Of a DNA stretch of 64,000 nt, positions 46,496 to 55,905 are shown in pieces; position 1 is the first letter of the stretch, and each line of letters begins with the position of its first letter. The translations under genes were made by a program, and so were the position numbers. The notes below the pieces were generated by a model. It saw nothing but the letters and a program-made list of their open reading frames with translations, searched no databases and had not been told where the DNA came from. Source of the DNA: Acidaminococcus sp. (GTDB taxonomy: Bacteria > Bacillota > Negativicutes > Acidaminococcales > Acidaminococcaceae); NCBI GenBank assembly GCA_022482815.1, contig JAKVOM010000001.1:496001-560000 (forward strand), written 5' to 3'.

Positions 46496-49045
46496 TTACT
46501 TTGCCACGACATCAATCTTGCCGTTTTTCAGTACAATCTCAAGCGTATCGCCGCTCTTGATTTCGCCCTGTACAATCTTCTGGCTGACCACCGTTTCCAC
46601 GGTATGGACAATCAGTCTCTTCAGAGGACGGGCACCGAAGGCCGGATCGAAACCGGTGCGTGCCAGATAATCCACGGCTTCATCGGAAGCAGTCAGCGTA
46701 AGTTCCATCTGGTTATGGAGTCTGTCGCTCAGCTGTTTCAGAATGAGTTTCACAATGCTCTTGATCTGTACTTCGCCCAGCGGTTTGAAGACAACAATAT
46801 CATCGACACGGTTCAGGAATTCCGGACGGAAGGACGAATTAATCAGCAGACGGCGTACTTCTTCGTGACTGATTTCTCCGTTATGTTCCATAATTTCCTT
46901 GGACCCGAGGTTACTCGTCATGATAATGAGCGTATTCTTAAAGTCCACAACCCGGCCCTGACCATCCGTCAGACGGCCATCATCCAGAACCTGCAGCAGC
47001 ACGTTGAAGATATCCGGATGAGCCTTTTCGATTTCATCGAAGAGGATGACGGAATACGGATGACGGCGCACGGCTTCAGTCAGCTGGCCGCCTTCTTCAT
47101 AACCGACATATCCAGGAGGCGCACCAATCAGACGGGCCACCGTATGTTTTTCCATGTATTCACTCATATCAATACGGATAATGCTCTTTTCGCTGTTAAA
47201 GAGTACTTCCGCAAGAGCCTTAGCCAATTCCGTCTTGCCGACGCCCGTAGGTCCGAGGAAAATGAAGGAGCCAATGGGTTTGTTCGGATCCTTGATACCG
47301 GCACGAGCACGTACCACAGCCTCGGATACAGCCTTAACGGCTTCATCCTGACCGATGACACGCTGATGAAGGATTTCATCCAAATGAGCCAGTTTCTTCT
47401 TTTCGCCTTCCATCAGACGATTTACAGGAATACCGGTCCAGGTGCTGACCACCTTGGCGATATCGTCTTCATCGACCTCTTCCTTGAGCAGCCGGTTCTC
47501 GGAATGTTCTTCATCTTCGAGCTTCTGCAGTTCTTTCTGCAGGTTCGGCAGACGGCCATATTTTAGTTCGGCCAGTTTGTTCAGGTCATAATCATGCTCG
47601 GCCTGTTCCATTTCCTTCTTGACCTGGTCAATTTCCTTCTTGACCTGACGCACCTTGGCAATACCGGCTTTTTCTTCCTGCCAGCGTTTCATCAGGGCAT
47701 CGTTTTCGGTCTTCATCTTGGCCAGTTCTTCCTTGATCTTTGCCAGACGATCGGCAGACTGTTTATCGTCTTCCTTGGACAGAGCCTGCTCTTCAATCTG
47801 GAGCTGCAGCATCCGGCGGCGGCTTTCATCCAGTTCGGTCGGCATGGAGTCGATTTCTGTTCTCAGGCGAGCCGCAGCTTCATCGACAAGGTCGATGGCT
47901 TTATCCGGCAGGAACCGTTCACTGATATAACGGTTCGAGAGCGTAGCAGCTGCCACAAGAGCCGAATCCTTGATACGGACGCCATGATGGACTTCATAAC
48001 GTTCCTTCAGGCCACGCAGGATGGAAATGGTATCTTCCACGCTCGGTTCCTTAACCAGTACAGGCTGGAAACGGCGTTCCAGAGCACTGTCTTTTTCAAT
48101 ATACTTACGATATTCATTGATGGTCGTTGCACCAATGCAGCGCAGTTCCCCGCGGGCCAGCATCGGCTTCAGAATATTGCCGGCATCCATGGAACCTTCG
48201 GAAGCACCGGCTCCGACAACCGTATGCAGTTCATCGATGAACATGATGATCTGACCGGCCGAATCGGAAACAATCTTCAGCACTTTCTTCAAGCGCTCTT
48301 CAAATTCGCCTCTGTACTTGGCACCGGCTACGAGGGAAGCAAGGTCAAGGGCATAGAGGGTCTTGTTCTTCAAGGATTCCGGTACATCGCCGGCCACAAT
48401 ACGGCGTGCCAGTCCTTCGACAATAGCCGTCTTGCCGACGCCCGGTTCACCAATGAGGACAGGGTTGTTCTTCTTACGGCGGGACAGGATTTCAATGGTC
48501 CGGCGGATTTCGTCATCACGGCCGATGACCGGATCCAGGGCACCTTTTTTAGCCTTTAAAGTCAAATCCTGACCGTATTTTTCAAGGGTCTTTTTGTTCT
48601 GTTCGGCATCCTGGCCGCCCTGGTATTTATCAACCAAACTGCGGATTGCCGAACGGGTGATACCGTACTTCCTGCAAAGGGAAACAGCTTCACTGTCGCC
48701 GTCTTCACACAAGGCGGCGAGCAAATGAGCCCCTGTGATTTCGTTCTGGCCGGCGGCCTTTTCCGCAAGGGCAATGGCACGTGCCAGACCCGTCGTAATA
48801 CTTAATTGATCCGTTCCTTTGACGGACGGAATCTCTTTCAGCTGATGATCCAAATCGGAACTGAACTGGTTTTCATCGGCATGGACATTCTTTAATACAA
48901 AATGAAGAAAGTTGTCCGGCTGGCTGTTCATGGCCGACAGCAGGTGCAGACAGCCTACCTGCTGGTTATAGTTCATGATAGCCTGCTGCTGAGCAGCCTC
49001 CATCAAACTTTTTACCTCATCACTAAAACGTTCTGCTTGCATCAT
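46496..49045 (-). CDS. clpB: ClpB disaggregase chaperone
   Basis: About 849 residues from the ATG at 49045 (a second ATG follows immediately). GGAGG stands 5-8 bp before, and the apparent upstream extension is only the ribosome site read as codons. The parts in order are: N-domain (1-145); AAA+ module 1 with GEPGVGKT and [11 protein letters not shown]; the coiled-coil middle domain (about 400-525) that marks ClpB rather than ClpA/ClpC; AAA+ module 2 with [16 protein letters not shown] and [14 protein letters not shown]; and a C-terminal domain. It threads aggregated proteins with DnaK help. I saw neither a CtsR box nor a CIRCE element upstream. Confidence 0.96.
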   Translation of the reverse strand: MMQAERFSDEVKSLMEAAQQQAIMNYNQQVGCLHLLSAMNSQPDNFLHFVLKNVHADENQFSSDLDHQLKEIPSVKGTDQLSITTGLARAIALAEKAAGQNEITGAHLLAALCEDGDSEAVSLCRKYGITRSAIRSLVDKYQGGQDAEQNKKTLEKYGQDLTLKAKKGALDPVIGRDDEIRRTIEILSRRKKNNPVLIGEPGVGKTAIVEGLARRIVAGDVPESLKNKTLYALDLASLVAGAKYRGEFEERLKKVLKIVSDSAGQIIMFIDELHTVVGAGASEGSMDAGNILKPMLARGELRCIGATTINEYRKYIEKDSALERRFQPVLVKEPSVEDTISILRGLKERYEVHHGVRIKDSALVAAATLSNRYISERFLPDKAIDLVDEAAARLRTEIDSMPTELDESRRRMLQLQIEEQALSKEDDKQSADRLAKIKEELAKMKTENDALMKRWQEEKAGIAKVRQVKKEIDQVKKEMEQAEHDYDLNKLAELKYGRLPNLQKELQKLEDEEHSENRLLKEEVDEDDIAKVVSTWTGIPVNRLMEGEKKKLAHLDEILHQRVIGQDEAVKAVSEAVVRARAGIKDPNKPIGSFIFLGPTGVGKTELAKALAEVLFNSEKSIIRIDMSEYMEKHTVARLIGAPPGYVGYEEGGQLTEAVRRHPYSVILFDEIEKAHPDIFNVLLQVLDDGRLTDGQGRVVDFKNTLIIMTSNLGSKEIMEHNGEISHEEVRRLLINSSFRPEFLNRVDDIVVFKPLGEVQIKSIVKLILKQLSDRLHNQMELTLTASDEAVDYLARTGFDPAFGARPLKRLIVHTVETVVSQKIVQGEIKSGDTLEIVLKNGKIDVVAK

Positions 49046-49165
49046 AAACACCTCCAAAAAGGTCTTTCTGTAATTTTATTGCAACAGTAGGAAGGAAATC
49101 CCCGCTCCTTGTCGAATTGTAGTCATCAGATGTTGTATGCCTTTTGACTGTACAAGGAGGACTTT

Positions 49166-50266
49166 ATGCATTCTTCCATCATTCTTTACCACCTTTTTGA
49201 CGTGGCTGATGAAATCAATCTGAAGATGGTTGAAGCGCTCTGGGCGGCCCGCAATAAGATTGCGTCGCGCCTGCGCTTCGATAATAGTGCGCCCGAATCC
49301 ATTTCCATCCAAAATCCCCCGGTACTCGTGGAACTGGGAACTCACGATATGACCTTTGCCGGAAAAGAATATACCGCGACGATCAATGCGCGGATTTTCG
49401 ACATCGGCGTCGTAAGTCTGATTTTCCATATTGAGCTGCCTGAAGAAATCACGGAGGCAGATTTCACGGATCTTGCCATCGCCGTCGACACCCTTCCCGA
49501 AGATGTTATCCGGGAATATATCGAGGCAGTGACCGATACGATTCGTCCGGCCTGCTCCAAGATGAGGATTTCGGATTTTGACGAGGATTTTGTCGTGTAT
49601 TACTTCCGTGACCCGCTGCCTGATTGGGATTTCCCGCCCATCATGATGAAGGACAAGACCCCGCTCAGCGAGGAAACACGGCGCGATGTCATGGCCAATT
49701 ATTTTTCCTACAGCACCGGCGACATCGTTTACCTGACCTGGGACACGGCGCTGCTCTACGACAAGAGCGGCAGCACAGATCTGCCGGATCTGCTCGAGTT
49801 TGCCAATGCCCAGTTCCTGGAACTGAGGTATTACGACGACGCTTTGCGTAAGGCGATTGACCGGACGTACGACGAAATCGATAACGCCAACGCCCCCGGC
49901 GGTCCAAGCCGCCTCAAGGCATTCCGCCAAATCAGAGCCAACCTGATGGAAGTCATGGCGGATATGAGTATTCTCACCAGCAACGTCGACAACGCCCTGC
50001 AGGTCACCGAAGACGTATTCAACGCCCGGGTCTATGCCCGTTACATGGGCCTGTTGCATGCCGATGTCTGGAGGGAAAACATCAACACCAAGCTTCGCGT
50101 ACTGGAGCGGTGCTACGGCCTGCTCAATACGGAAGTCATCATCCATCGGTTCAGCCGGAAGCTGCACATCATCATCGCCATCCTTGGTATGATCCTGGTT
50201 CTTCTCTTTTTATACACCATACCACACGTCCTCATGCTGCTGACCATGATTTTTGGCAGGTACTGA
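49166..50266 (+). CDS. Membrane-anchored protein resembling the RMND1/DUF155 family
   Basis: 366 residues. A long soluble N-terminal part is followed by one hydrophobic C-terminal segment (about 335-362, LHIIIAILGMILVLLFLYTIPHVLMLLTMIF). The region TALLYDKSGSTDLPDLLEFANAQFLELRYYDDALRKAID and the following helices (ARYMGLLHADVWRENINTKLRVLERCYGLLN) look like the DUF155 family of tail-anchored proteins. That family has yeast Sif2/Sif3 and mitochondrial RMND1 members and bacterial members of unknown function. Assignment is by pattern only. AAGGAGG precedes the ATG. It is a single-gene unit divergent from clpB. Confidence 0.65.
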   Translation: MHSSIILYHLFDVADEINLKMVEALWAARNKIASRLRFDNSAPESISIQNPPVLVELGTHDMTFAGKEYTATINARIFDIGVVSLIFHIELPEEITEADFTDLAIAVDTLPEDVIREYIEAVTDTIRPACSKMRISDFDEDFVVYYFRDPLPDWDFPPIMMKDKTPLSEETRRDVMANYFSYSTGDIVYLTWDTALLYDKSGSTDLPDLLEFANAQFLELRYYDDALRKAIDRTYDEIDNANAPGGPSRLKAFRQIRANLMEVMADMSILTSNVDNALQVTEDVFNARVYARYMGLLHADVWRENINTKLRVLERCYGLLNTEVIIHRFSRKLHIIIAILGMILVLLFLYTIPHVLMLLTMIFGRY

Positions 50267-50306
50267 ATACGAACCAGAACCTACTGGAATTTCCTTACTG
50301 GATAAT

Positions 50307-50342
50307 AAACACCCGGGAAGTCTATTTCACTTCCCGGGTTTT
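50307..50342. terminator. Bidirectional terminator
   Basis: The stem ACCCGGGAAGT/ACTTCCCGGGT is followed by TTTTATTG on the plus strand and GTTTATTATCC on the minus strand. A second weaker inverted repeat, AAAGTCAAAA...TTTTTTGACTTTT, follows at about 50355-50395 just before the convergent gene's stop. Confidence 0.85.
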
Positions 50343-50403
50343 ATTGTACCCTTCAAAAGTCAAAATGTCAAATACTATTTTTGATTTTTTGACTTTTATT
50401 TTT

Positions 50404-51894
50404 TTATTTTTCTTTTGCGGTGTTTTTAGCCGCTTTTTTGCACAATGACTCCAGCTTTTCGCTCTGCTTATTGGCCTTATTACGGGCGTCTTCCGCGTAA
50501 GGAATCACATAGCCGAAAAAGACGAGGGCCTGCACCCCCGCGTTCCGGCCTTTTTCGCGGCGGCTGATGACAAGGGCCGTATCCCGAAGCTGCTGGATGC
50601 GTTCCCACCGTGATATTTCCTTAAGATATTTCCTGCCCCGTCTGCAAAAACGTTCATCCAGATTCTTGGAAAGCTGCTCCATAAAGAGAATCTGACCCAG
50701 AAGCCGCAGTGATGAAATGCGGGGGACGGAAGCAGCGACACCGGGAGCCACGCCTGCCGCGAGAGGCATCGTCTCCGCGCAGAGCCATTCAGCCGTCAGC
50801 GTGCTGTCAAGGCGCGCTTTCCGTGACTCCGACAGCTGCCAGAGTTTCCATACCACAGCGGCAAGGGTGCCTTTCGAAATAGCACGCTGCCAATCCTTTT
50901 CCGCGGCCAGCGCCTTACGTTTCCAAGCCTCTTCCAGGGCCCGGACAGTATAGGTACGGCTGAGTTTCTTCATATACCGTGCCCCATCCTGGGGATGACT
51001 AAGTGCCGCCAGTCCCTGAAGCGCGTCCGTCAGCAGTGCCTTGCCTTCCGCATAAGCTCTCTGAGAAAGCACCGACGTCCCCCATTCCCAAAGAGCAGCC
51101 ACTTCACGAAACGCCTCATAAACATCGGTAACAGCTGCCGAAGAATGCTGCCAGCATGCAGTCAGGGCAGCAAGCGTACGGTCGAGGCGGCTTTCTGTAA
51201 TAAGGCGCCAGGCTGTGAAGGCATCTTCATCCCCCGGAACCAGAGGAAGTGCGGTTTGCTCCTGCAAAGGAACGCGGCTCATGAGGTCGAGAGCGCGCTT
51301 CAGTTTGCTTCGCTTTTCCGGATAAAGCGGAATCTCCTGTGCAAGCTGCGCCGTAAAACGCATCAAGTCGCGTTCCGATCCCTTTTTAAGCTCCAGTTCG
51401 AGTTCCCCGATGGTTTCCTCCCGATTTCCGGCCGAAATTGTTCCATCATCAATAGCCGCTTCTACAACGGTTTGACGGGAAATTTGCAGCAGGGCAATTT
51501 TGCGCGTAAACGCTACCTTGCAGAAAGGCGTGGGAGCGCCGGACGCCGTAAGGGACTTTAAAGCCGCATCAATTTCTGCCCCGAACCCTTCGAAAACCGG
51601 TTCCGCAGAAGGAAGTGCCTGCGTATACTCACCCCGGTCGGTAAACCCGCCGACCGCCTTACCCCGGGTCTTGACGGTACATTCAAAAACTTTTGCGTTC
51701 GTGCAGCGGACCCGATAAGCAAGTCCTGCCCTGGCAAAGGCCTGATCCGGTGTATCATAGTACGCATTTTCCAGATGCAGCGTCTTCCGGCTGCCTGCAA
51801 GGATTTTATCTTTAATGAGAGGGAGGCTGAAAAAACGTGCCCGTGCCCTCGGTGCGGATAATAGTTTCAGTTCCTTTTCCCGTGTATCTTTCAC
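50404..51894 (-). CDS. CYTH-domain protein with helical CHAD-like C-terminus (GTG start)
   Basis: 496 residues. The N-terminal CYTH/triphosphate tunnel domain (about 1-205) has the signature E-x-E-x-K (EKELKL) at 6-11 and alternating acidic and basic strands (YRVRCTNAKVFECTVKTRG, IGELELELKKG, KRSKLKRAL). The C-terminal half is all helical and resembles a CHAD domain, but the usual conserved His and Arg pairs are poorly preserved. CYTH-CHAD proteins are inorganic triphosphatases or polyphosphate-associated. The start is GTG at 51894 with GGGGAG 8 bp before it; no closer ATG exists. Confidence 0.82.
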   Translation of the reverse strand: MKDTREKELKLLSAPRARARFFSLPLIKDKILAGSRKTLHLENAYYDTPDQAFARAGLAYRVRCTNAKVFECTVKTRGKAVGGFTDRGEYTQALPSAEPVFEGFGAEIDAALKSLTASGAPTPFCKVAFTRKIALLQISRQTVVEAAIDDGTISAGNREETIGELELELKKGSERDLMRFTAQLAQEIPLYPEKRSKLKRALDLMSRVPLQEQTALPLVPGDEDAFTAWRLITESRLDRTLAALTACWQHSSAAVTDVYEAFREVAALWEWGTSVLSQRAYAEGKALLTDALQGLAALSHPQDGARYMKKLSRTYTVRALEEAWKRKALAAEKDWQRAISKGTLAAVVWKLWQLSESRKARLDSTLTAEWLCAETMPLAAGVAPGVAASVPRISSLRLLGQILFMEQLSKNLDERFCRRGRKYLKEISRWERIQQLRDTALVISRREKGRNAGVQALVFFGYVIPYAEDARNKANKQSEKLESLCKKAAKNTAKEK

Positions 51895-51954
51895 AACGAC
51901 TTCTCCCCATTTCTACACAGTATATGTGGTTTTATTATATCATGAGGATAATAA

Positions 51955-52137
51955 AGTATGTAGACATCCAGCCTTACGTGTGGGGACGTAAAAGAATTGG
52001 TCAGCGATGAGTGAATCGTATACCCGTGCGGGCGATTGTCCGGGCAAGGCCCAAGAGCAGCAGATTATATCGGATGGAGAGGCTATGGCCTGCGAGCGGA
52101 GAATTCTTTCTCCCTTAGCTTTTATCTTCAATTTTGA
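51955..52137 (+). other. Unexplained GC-rich intergenic stretch, possible structured leader or small RNA
   Basis: It lies between the divergent CYTH and flavin reductase genes, upstream of the latter's TATAAT at 52138-52143. It is richer in GC than the flanks and holds short hairpins such as TTACGT...ACGTAA, CCCG...CGGG and GGAGAA...TTCTCC. An open frame crosses it into the reductase, but it lacks a ribosome site at its start. I could not match it to 6S RNA, SRP RNA, FMN or other riboswitches I know. Confidence 0.3.
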
Positions 52138-52183
52138 TATAATAGCAGTATCCTGTGATTTATTTCTAAAGGAGGAAAAGAGT

Positions 52184-52705
52184 ATGACAAAAGAAAAAAT
52201 GGAACCTTATTCCTGTGCAGAAGCTCTGGTAAAAGCGCTGCCGAAAGGAATTTTATTAACGACGAAAAAGGGCGAGAAAGTAAACTCCATGGTGATTGGC
52301 TGGGGTGCTATCGGCGTAGACTGGGGTAAACCCGTATTTACCGCTTACATCCGGGAAAGCCGCTTTACCAAAGAACTGCTCGATGCCACCGGTGAATTCA
52401 CGGTCAACATTCCTGTCAGCGCTGTTGACCCGCAAATCATCAAAGTCTGTGGCAGCCAGTCCGGCCGTGACATTGATAAGATCGAGGCACTGCACCTGAC
52501 CACGGTACCCGGTGAAAAGGTAAATGCTCCCGCCATTAAGGAACTGCCGCTGACGCTGGAATGCAAGGTTTTGTTCCGGCAGCTTCAGGATCTCAAGAAT
52601 CTCGATGCGGCTGATCAAAAATGGTATCCTCCTTTTAAAGAAGGAAAGCCTGACCGTCACATCATGTATGAAGCAGAAATCGTTGCTTCTTACCTTGTAA
52701 GATAA
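52184..52705 (+). CDS. Flavin reductase-like domain protein (second copy)
   Basis: 173 residues from MTKEKMEPYSCAEALVKALP. I chose this ATG over a frame extending to 52007 because AAAGGAGGAAAAG lies just before it. The flavin reductase/flavoredoxin split barrel is present: PKGILLTTKKGEKVNSMVIGWGAIG, FTAYIRESRFTKELLDATGEFTVNIP. The last 25 residues include WYPPFKEGKPDRHIMYEAEIVASYL. It is probably an FMN-binding electron-transfer protein. It is distantly related to the gene at 2992-3561. The next gene starts 12 bp after it, probably co-transcribed. Confidence 0.85.
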   Translation: MTKEKMEPYSCAEALVKALPKGILLTTKKGEKVNSMVIGWGAIGVDWGKPVFTAYIRESRFTKELLDATGEFTVNIPVSAVDPQIIKVCGSQSGRDIDKIEALHLTTVPGEKVNAPAIKELPLTLECKVLFRQLQDLKNLDAADQKWYPPFKEGKPDRHIMYEAEIVASYLVR

Positions 52706-52717
52706 AGGAGAGTCCCC

Positions 52718-53146
52718 ATGCTGAAAAAGTTAGCCGCCATTCTTTTTGCCTGTGCACTGCTCATCATGCCGGGCACGCTCCACGCCCAGGAATCGGATAC
52801 GTTGGATACACCGGATCCCGACTGGCAGCTCGTCAACACGGCTGAGGCCGGACACACGTGGGAACTTGATCGTTCTGTCATTATGCAGCGCGGAACGGGC
52901 CGTGTGGCCGGGTACCGGGAAATGATGCCTGATAAATCCTACAAACTGACTCTGGCCCTTTTCTCCCAGGATCACCGCATGGCGCCCATCATGAAACTTT
53001 CCGTGACGGCGGACAACACCATCACGGATCGTTGGCGTGCTAAAGAGGAAGAATGGACGACGATCGAAGCCGGTACGCCCCTTGACAAAGTATACCAGGC
53101 CGTGTGGGCTGCCAAAGTCACACAAACGCTGGAGCCTAAAAAATAA
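52718..53146 (+). CDS. Small secreted protein of unknown function
   Basis: 142 residues. A signal peptide (MLKKLAAILFACALLIMPGTLHA, cut likely after LHA) precedes a mature domain of about 119 residues with PDPDWQLVNTAEAGHTWELDRS and a repeating strand pattern. Its overall look, a Trp-rich N-terminal strand after the signal and then VAGYREMMPDKSYKLTLALF, recalls small secreted proteins common in Negativicutes. I do not recognise a named family with confidence. It follows the flavin reductase gene by 12 bp with AAAGGAG. Confidence 0.65.
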   Translation: MLKKLAAILFACALLIMPGTLHAQESDTLDTPDPDWQLVNTAEAGHTWELDRSVIMQRGTGRVAGYREMMPDKSYKLTLALFSQDHRMAPIMKLSVTADNTITDRWRAKEEEWTTIEAGTPLDKVYQAVWAAKVTQTLEPKK

Positions 53147-53164
53147 TCAGCTTTAAACGTTATT

Positions 53165-53193
53165 TTGTCACCATGTAAATTATCTGTTATAAT
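53165..53193 (+). promoter_or_regulatory. Promoter of tRNA-Arg
   Basis: TTGTCA (53165-53170) and a perfect TATAAT (53188-53193) are spaced by 17 bp, with the tRNA starting 11 bp downstream. Confidence 0.85.
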
Positions 53194-53204
53194 ATATGCG
53201 TTGT

Positions 53205-53281
53205 GCGGTTGTAGCTCAGTTGGATAGAGCATCTGCCTCCTAAGCAGAGGGTCGCGCGTTCGACTCGCGCCAATCGCACCA
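53205..53281 (+). tRNA. tRNA-Arg, anticodon CCT
   Basis: 77 nt cloverleaf. The acceptor GCGGTTG pairs with CAATCGC (one G-T). The D arm is GCTC...GAGC, the anticodon stem TCTGC/GCAGA with loop CTCCTAA, the T arm GCGCG TTCGACT CGCGC, the discriminator A, and CCA is encoded. It reads codon AGG. It is transcribed alone from its own promoter and followed by a terminator of the GGCTGTGAAA family. Confidence 0.97.
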
Positions 53282-53291
53282 GTCAAAATTC

Positions 53292-53339
53292 AAAAGGGGC
53301 TGTGAAATAATGCACACGCATATTTCACAGCCCTTTTTT
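53292..53339 (+). terminator. Terminator of tRNA-Arg (GGCTGTGAAA family, copy 3)
   Basis: AAAAGGGGCTGTGAAATA... pairs with ...TATTTCACAGCCCTTTTT, immediately after the tRNA. Confidence 0.9.
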
Positions 53340-53535
53340 ACGCTTTCCGCAGTCCGCCTGTGGAAGCAAAATGACCAAGGCATTTTGCTGCGAACTCATA
53401 AAATAAAACCTGAAATTTAGGTTATCTGCTAAATTTCAGGTTTTATTTTTTATTCGAATCAAAAGCCTTACCATACTGCTGCAAACGAGGCTAAATGCCA
53501 TAGACCAAAAGTCAAAAGCGCCTTTTTTATTTTTT
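53340..53535. repeat. Intergenic repeat island 5
   Basis: Gap without a gene. It contains CCGCAGTCCGCCTGTGGAAG (about 53347-53366), the perfect hairpin AAATAAAACCTGAAATTTAG...CTAAATTTCAGGTTTTATTT (53401-53450), and a copy of AAATGCCATAGACC...AAAAGCGCC (about 53495-53524). The AAACCTGAAATTTAG hairpin recurs at 60566-60612 and 62404-62451. Confidence 0.7.
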
Positions 53536-53572
53536 CACAACACCTTACCTTATGCCCCACCGGAAGTTCTAC

Positions 53573-54466
53573 TCACCAGTAGAGTTTCATGGCAATAATG
53601 CTGTGGTGTATCAAGTCGGGGATGTAAAGGATTCCGTCCCCTTGGGCAATATCCGCCGGCCCCATGGGAGTATCCCGATATAGCACATGGCGGCTTCCCG
53701 TCTTGAGGTCGATGGCTGTGACAGATGAGCTCTTCCAGTCGGAAACGTAGAGAACCTTTCCATCCGGAGAGAGGGCGGCCCCATCATAAAGACCTGAAAC
53801 GCTGCTAATCTTCTCAAGCTTCGGCGAGGAAGAATGCATATCCCGGATGCGGTAAACTACGTTTTCCTCCATCGGTGTAGCAAAGTCGTGAGGAATCGAG
53901 ACCACGTATAAGGTCCTACCGTCCGTCGCCATTCCATTTGGTCCGGGAACACGAATCCACTTTTCCGGCAAGCGTTTTTCTTTTGTGAGATCGATGCGGT
54001 ATATAAGGTCATTGTTGGTAACGGAAACGTAGAGATAGCGGCCATCATAGGTCATGGCGTTGACACTATCCCCCTGTTCAAAGGAAATGACCTTAGGCTT
54101 TTTCTCAGGATAACGGAGATCAAATTGCTTGATGGTGTCGGTATCGCAGACGAAAAGCTCTACGCCGTCACGCGTGAACAGTCCCAGAGGTTTATGAAGT
54201 TCACCGGCAGCGGGTATCACCGTCTTTGTTACGCCATCCTTTTCATAAAGGACATTGCCCTTGTTTTCATCAGGACGCGGAGTAAGGTTATCAGATTCGT
54301 AGTTGCTGATGAATATACCCCCATCCCAGGGAAATACACTTTCTGCAAAATGAATCCCGTCCCGAATGACCTCCACATCGGCGCAATCGCGTTTCGCTGC
54401 CACAGTGGATGTGAGGGAAAAAGAAAGACAAAGTGCCATGAGGATGGCAGCAATTGTTTTATGCAT
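53573..54466 (-). CDS. Secreted beta-propeller protein (SMP-30/YncE-like)
   Basis: 297 residues from MHKTIAAILMALCLSFS, with a signal peptide ending about TVAA. The ATG at 54466 has GAGAGGTG 6 bp before; an in-frame GTG lies 9 bp upstream. The mature protein has repeated blades with DG-x-x-LYVS-type strands (YDGRYLYVSVTNNDLIYRIDL, TDGRTLYVVSIP, PDGKVLYVSDWKSSSVTAIDL, GDGILYIPDL). This pattern suits a six-bladed propeller as in SMP-30/gluconolactonase or YncE proteins. It is probably periplasmic; ligand unknown. Confidence 0.8.
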   Translation of the reverse strand: MHKTIAAILMALCLSFSLTSTVAAKRDCADVEVIRDGIHFAESVFPWDGGIFISNYESDNLTPRPDENKGNVLYEKDGVTKTVIPAAGELHKPLGLFTRDGVELFVCDTDTIKQFDLRYPEKKPKVISFEQGDSVNAMTYDGRYLYVSVTNNDLIYRIDLTKEKRLPEKWIRVPGPNGMATDGRTLYVVSIPHDFATPMEENVVYRIRDMHSSSPKLEKISSVSGLYDGAALSPDGKVLYVSDWKSSSVTAIDLKTGSRHVLYRDTPMGPADIAQGDGILYIPDLIHHSIIAMKLYW

Positions 54467-54619
54467 TTCATTCACCTCTCACAAAATTGCACGAGCTTAT
54501 GCCCCTGCTCATGAAACTAGTCTGCCAGGAGATTGACAATCTGCCTGCTGTTGCAATCAGCCATGAAGAAGGGGGCGTTGTCGTAGATTTCGATATCCGG
54601 GCGCCACGCCATTTTTCCC

Positions 54620-55498
54620 TCATAGGATTCGATCAATCTTTCCCTCGTATCGCTTGAGGTCGAGAAGCGACTCAACTGTTTTCCCGTCGGTGTGAGAAAA
54701 AAACAGGCTCTTTCCCCTATCAAGCCCGCGAATGGCTTCCATTTCCTCGTGAGAAAGGCTGAAATCAAAAATCTGCATATTTTGTTCCATCCGGTCTTTA
54801 TGAGTGGATTTGACTACAAGAACAATTCCCTGCTGAACCAGAAAACGCAGGGCGACCTGTGCTGCCGTTTTTCCGTATCGATTGCCAATGGATGTGAGCA
54901 ATGGCTGCGTGAATAGATGATTTTTCCCCTCTGCAAAGGGCGCCCAAGCCTCATGGGTGACGTTGTACCGGTTCATAAAGGCATGGGCTTCCTGCTGTTG
55001 GAAAAACACGTGGGTCTCCACCTGATTGACCATAGGTTTAATCTCCACGTAGTGACAGAAGTCCACAAGCCGGTCCGGATAGAAATTCGACACACCGATG
55101 GCGCGGAGCTTCCCCTCCCGGTAGGCTTCCTCCATAGCCCGCCAGCTTCCGTAATAATCGCCGAAAGGCTGGTGGATGAGCATGAGGTCGAGATAGTCGG
55201 TCTGAAGTTTTTCCAGGGAGCGGTCGATGGACTTCTTCGTCTTCTCATACCCTGCATTGTGTACCCAGATTTTCGAAGTGAGGAAGAGCTCGTGCCGGTC
55301 TACCGGCGAAGCGGCCAACGCCTCTCCGATTTCCTTTTCGTTGGCATAGGACTGGGCTGTATCAATGGCCCGATAGCCCACTGTAATAGCATCCTGTATC
55401 ACCTGTCTGCAATGTTCCGGCGAAATTTGATAAGTGCCAAATCCAATCAAAGGCATCGCGATCCCATTCGATAACGTTTTGTATTCCAATGCAATCAC
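54620..55498 (-). CDS. Aldo/keto reductase
   Basis: 292 residues, TIM-barrel oxidoreductase. The catalytic tetrad is intact at D46, Y51 (DTAQSYANE), K76 (LTSKIWV) and H109 (LIHQP). The NADPH-binding C-terminal segment is VVKSTHKDRMEQNMQIFDF. It should reduce an aldehyde or ketone in the cytoplasm. It is followed by about 150 bp of non-coding sequence and lies beside the decayed AEC permease and the second iron-type alcohol dehydrogenase. Substrate unknown. Confidence 0.93.
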   Translation of the reverse strand: MIALEYKTLSNGIAMPLIGFGTYQISPEHCRQVIQDAITVGYRAIDTAQSYANEKEIGEALAASPVDRHELFLTSKIWVHNAGYEKTKKSIDRSLEKLQTDYLDLMLIHQPFGDYYGSWRAMEEAYREGKLRAIGVSNFYPDRLVDFCHYVEIKPMVNQVETHVFFQQQEAHAFMNRYNVTHEAWAPFAEGKNHLFTQPLLTSIGNRYGKTAAQVALRFLVQQGIVLVVKSTHKDRMEQNMQIFDFSLSHEEMEAIRGLDRGKSLFFSHTDGKTVESLLDLKRYEGKIDRIL

Positions 55499-55563
55499 CT
55501 CAAAAATTCTTACTTGATTTCTACATCAATCCAAGCGTATTGAACCTCGCTGCATCTCGCCGC

Positions 55564-55905
55564 CTACTGCCTTGCTCCTTCCTGCACTGACGGTGATGCG
55601 GGCAGCTTTCCTTCTTTCAATCCTACGGCAATCGTAACGATTGTCATGGTCACGACGGCAATGGGAAGTACGAGCATTTTCAGAACGGTGATGCCGCCAT
55701 GCACACATTGAGCATCCCCTCCAGCTCATGCCGAGAAGAAACGAGCCTGAAAGCATCATGGCCAGAGACATCGTCCCCACCATGTAGATAAATTCTGAGA
55801 GAACATAGGGCAGAAGAATATCGGCAAGATAAATGCCGATGGCGGAAATGTATATCCCCATGCCAATATTGATGGGGCTTCTCCAGGTAAAGGACTCGGT
55901 TTCTT
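55564..55905 (-). pseudogene. Remnant of an auxin efflux carrier (AEC) family permease
   Basis: The minus strand reads INIGMGIYISAIGIYLADIL, then LPYVLSEFIYMVGTMSLAMM and LSGSFLLGM, a membrane pattern typical of the sixth to eighth spans of AEC-type permeases. The frame is then lost near 55700 and resumes one base out as ITVLKMLVLPIAVVTMTIVT before a TAG at 55564-55566. The N-terminal half of the gene is absent: upstream the sequence turns into repeat-like DNA (about 55920-56060). So it is a truncated and frameshifted relic. Confidence 0.65.

Noticed and set aside
49076-50167. 363-codon minus-strand frame opposite the DUF155-like gene
   Set aside because: The plus-strand frame has AAGGAGG, a sensible start and a C-terminal membrane segment; the minus frame has none of these.
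52007-52183. Upstream in-frame extension of the second flavin reductase gene
   Set aside because: A strong AAAGGAGG site precedes the internal ATG at 52184, TATAAT at 52138 lies inside the extension, and the extra residues do not belong to the domain.
53201-53280. tRNA start placed at GTGCGG two bases earlier
   Set aside because: Only the start at 53205 gives a seven-pair acceptor stem, a discriminator A and an encoded CCA end.
54517-54620. Short minus-strand frame after the aldo/keto reductase (MAWRPDIEIYDNAPFF...)
   Set aside because: It overlaps the reductase in another frame, has no ribosome site and matches no family I know; it could be a relic but cannot be supported.
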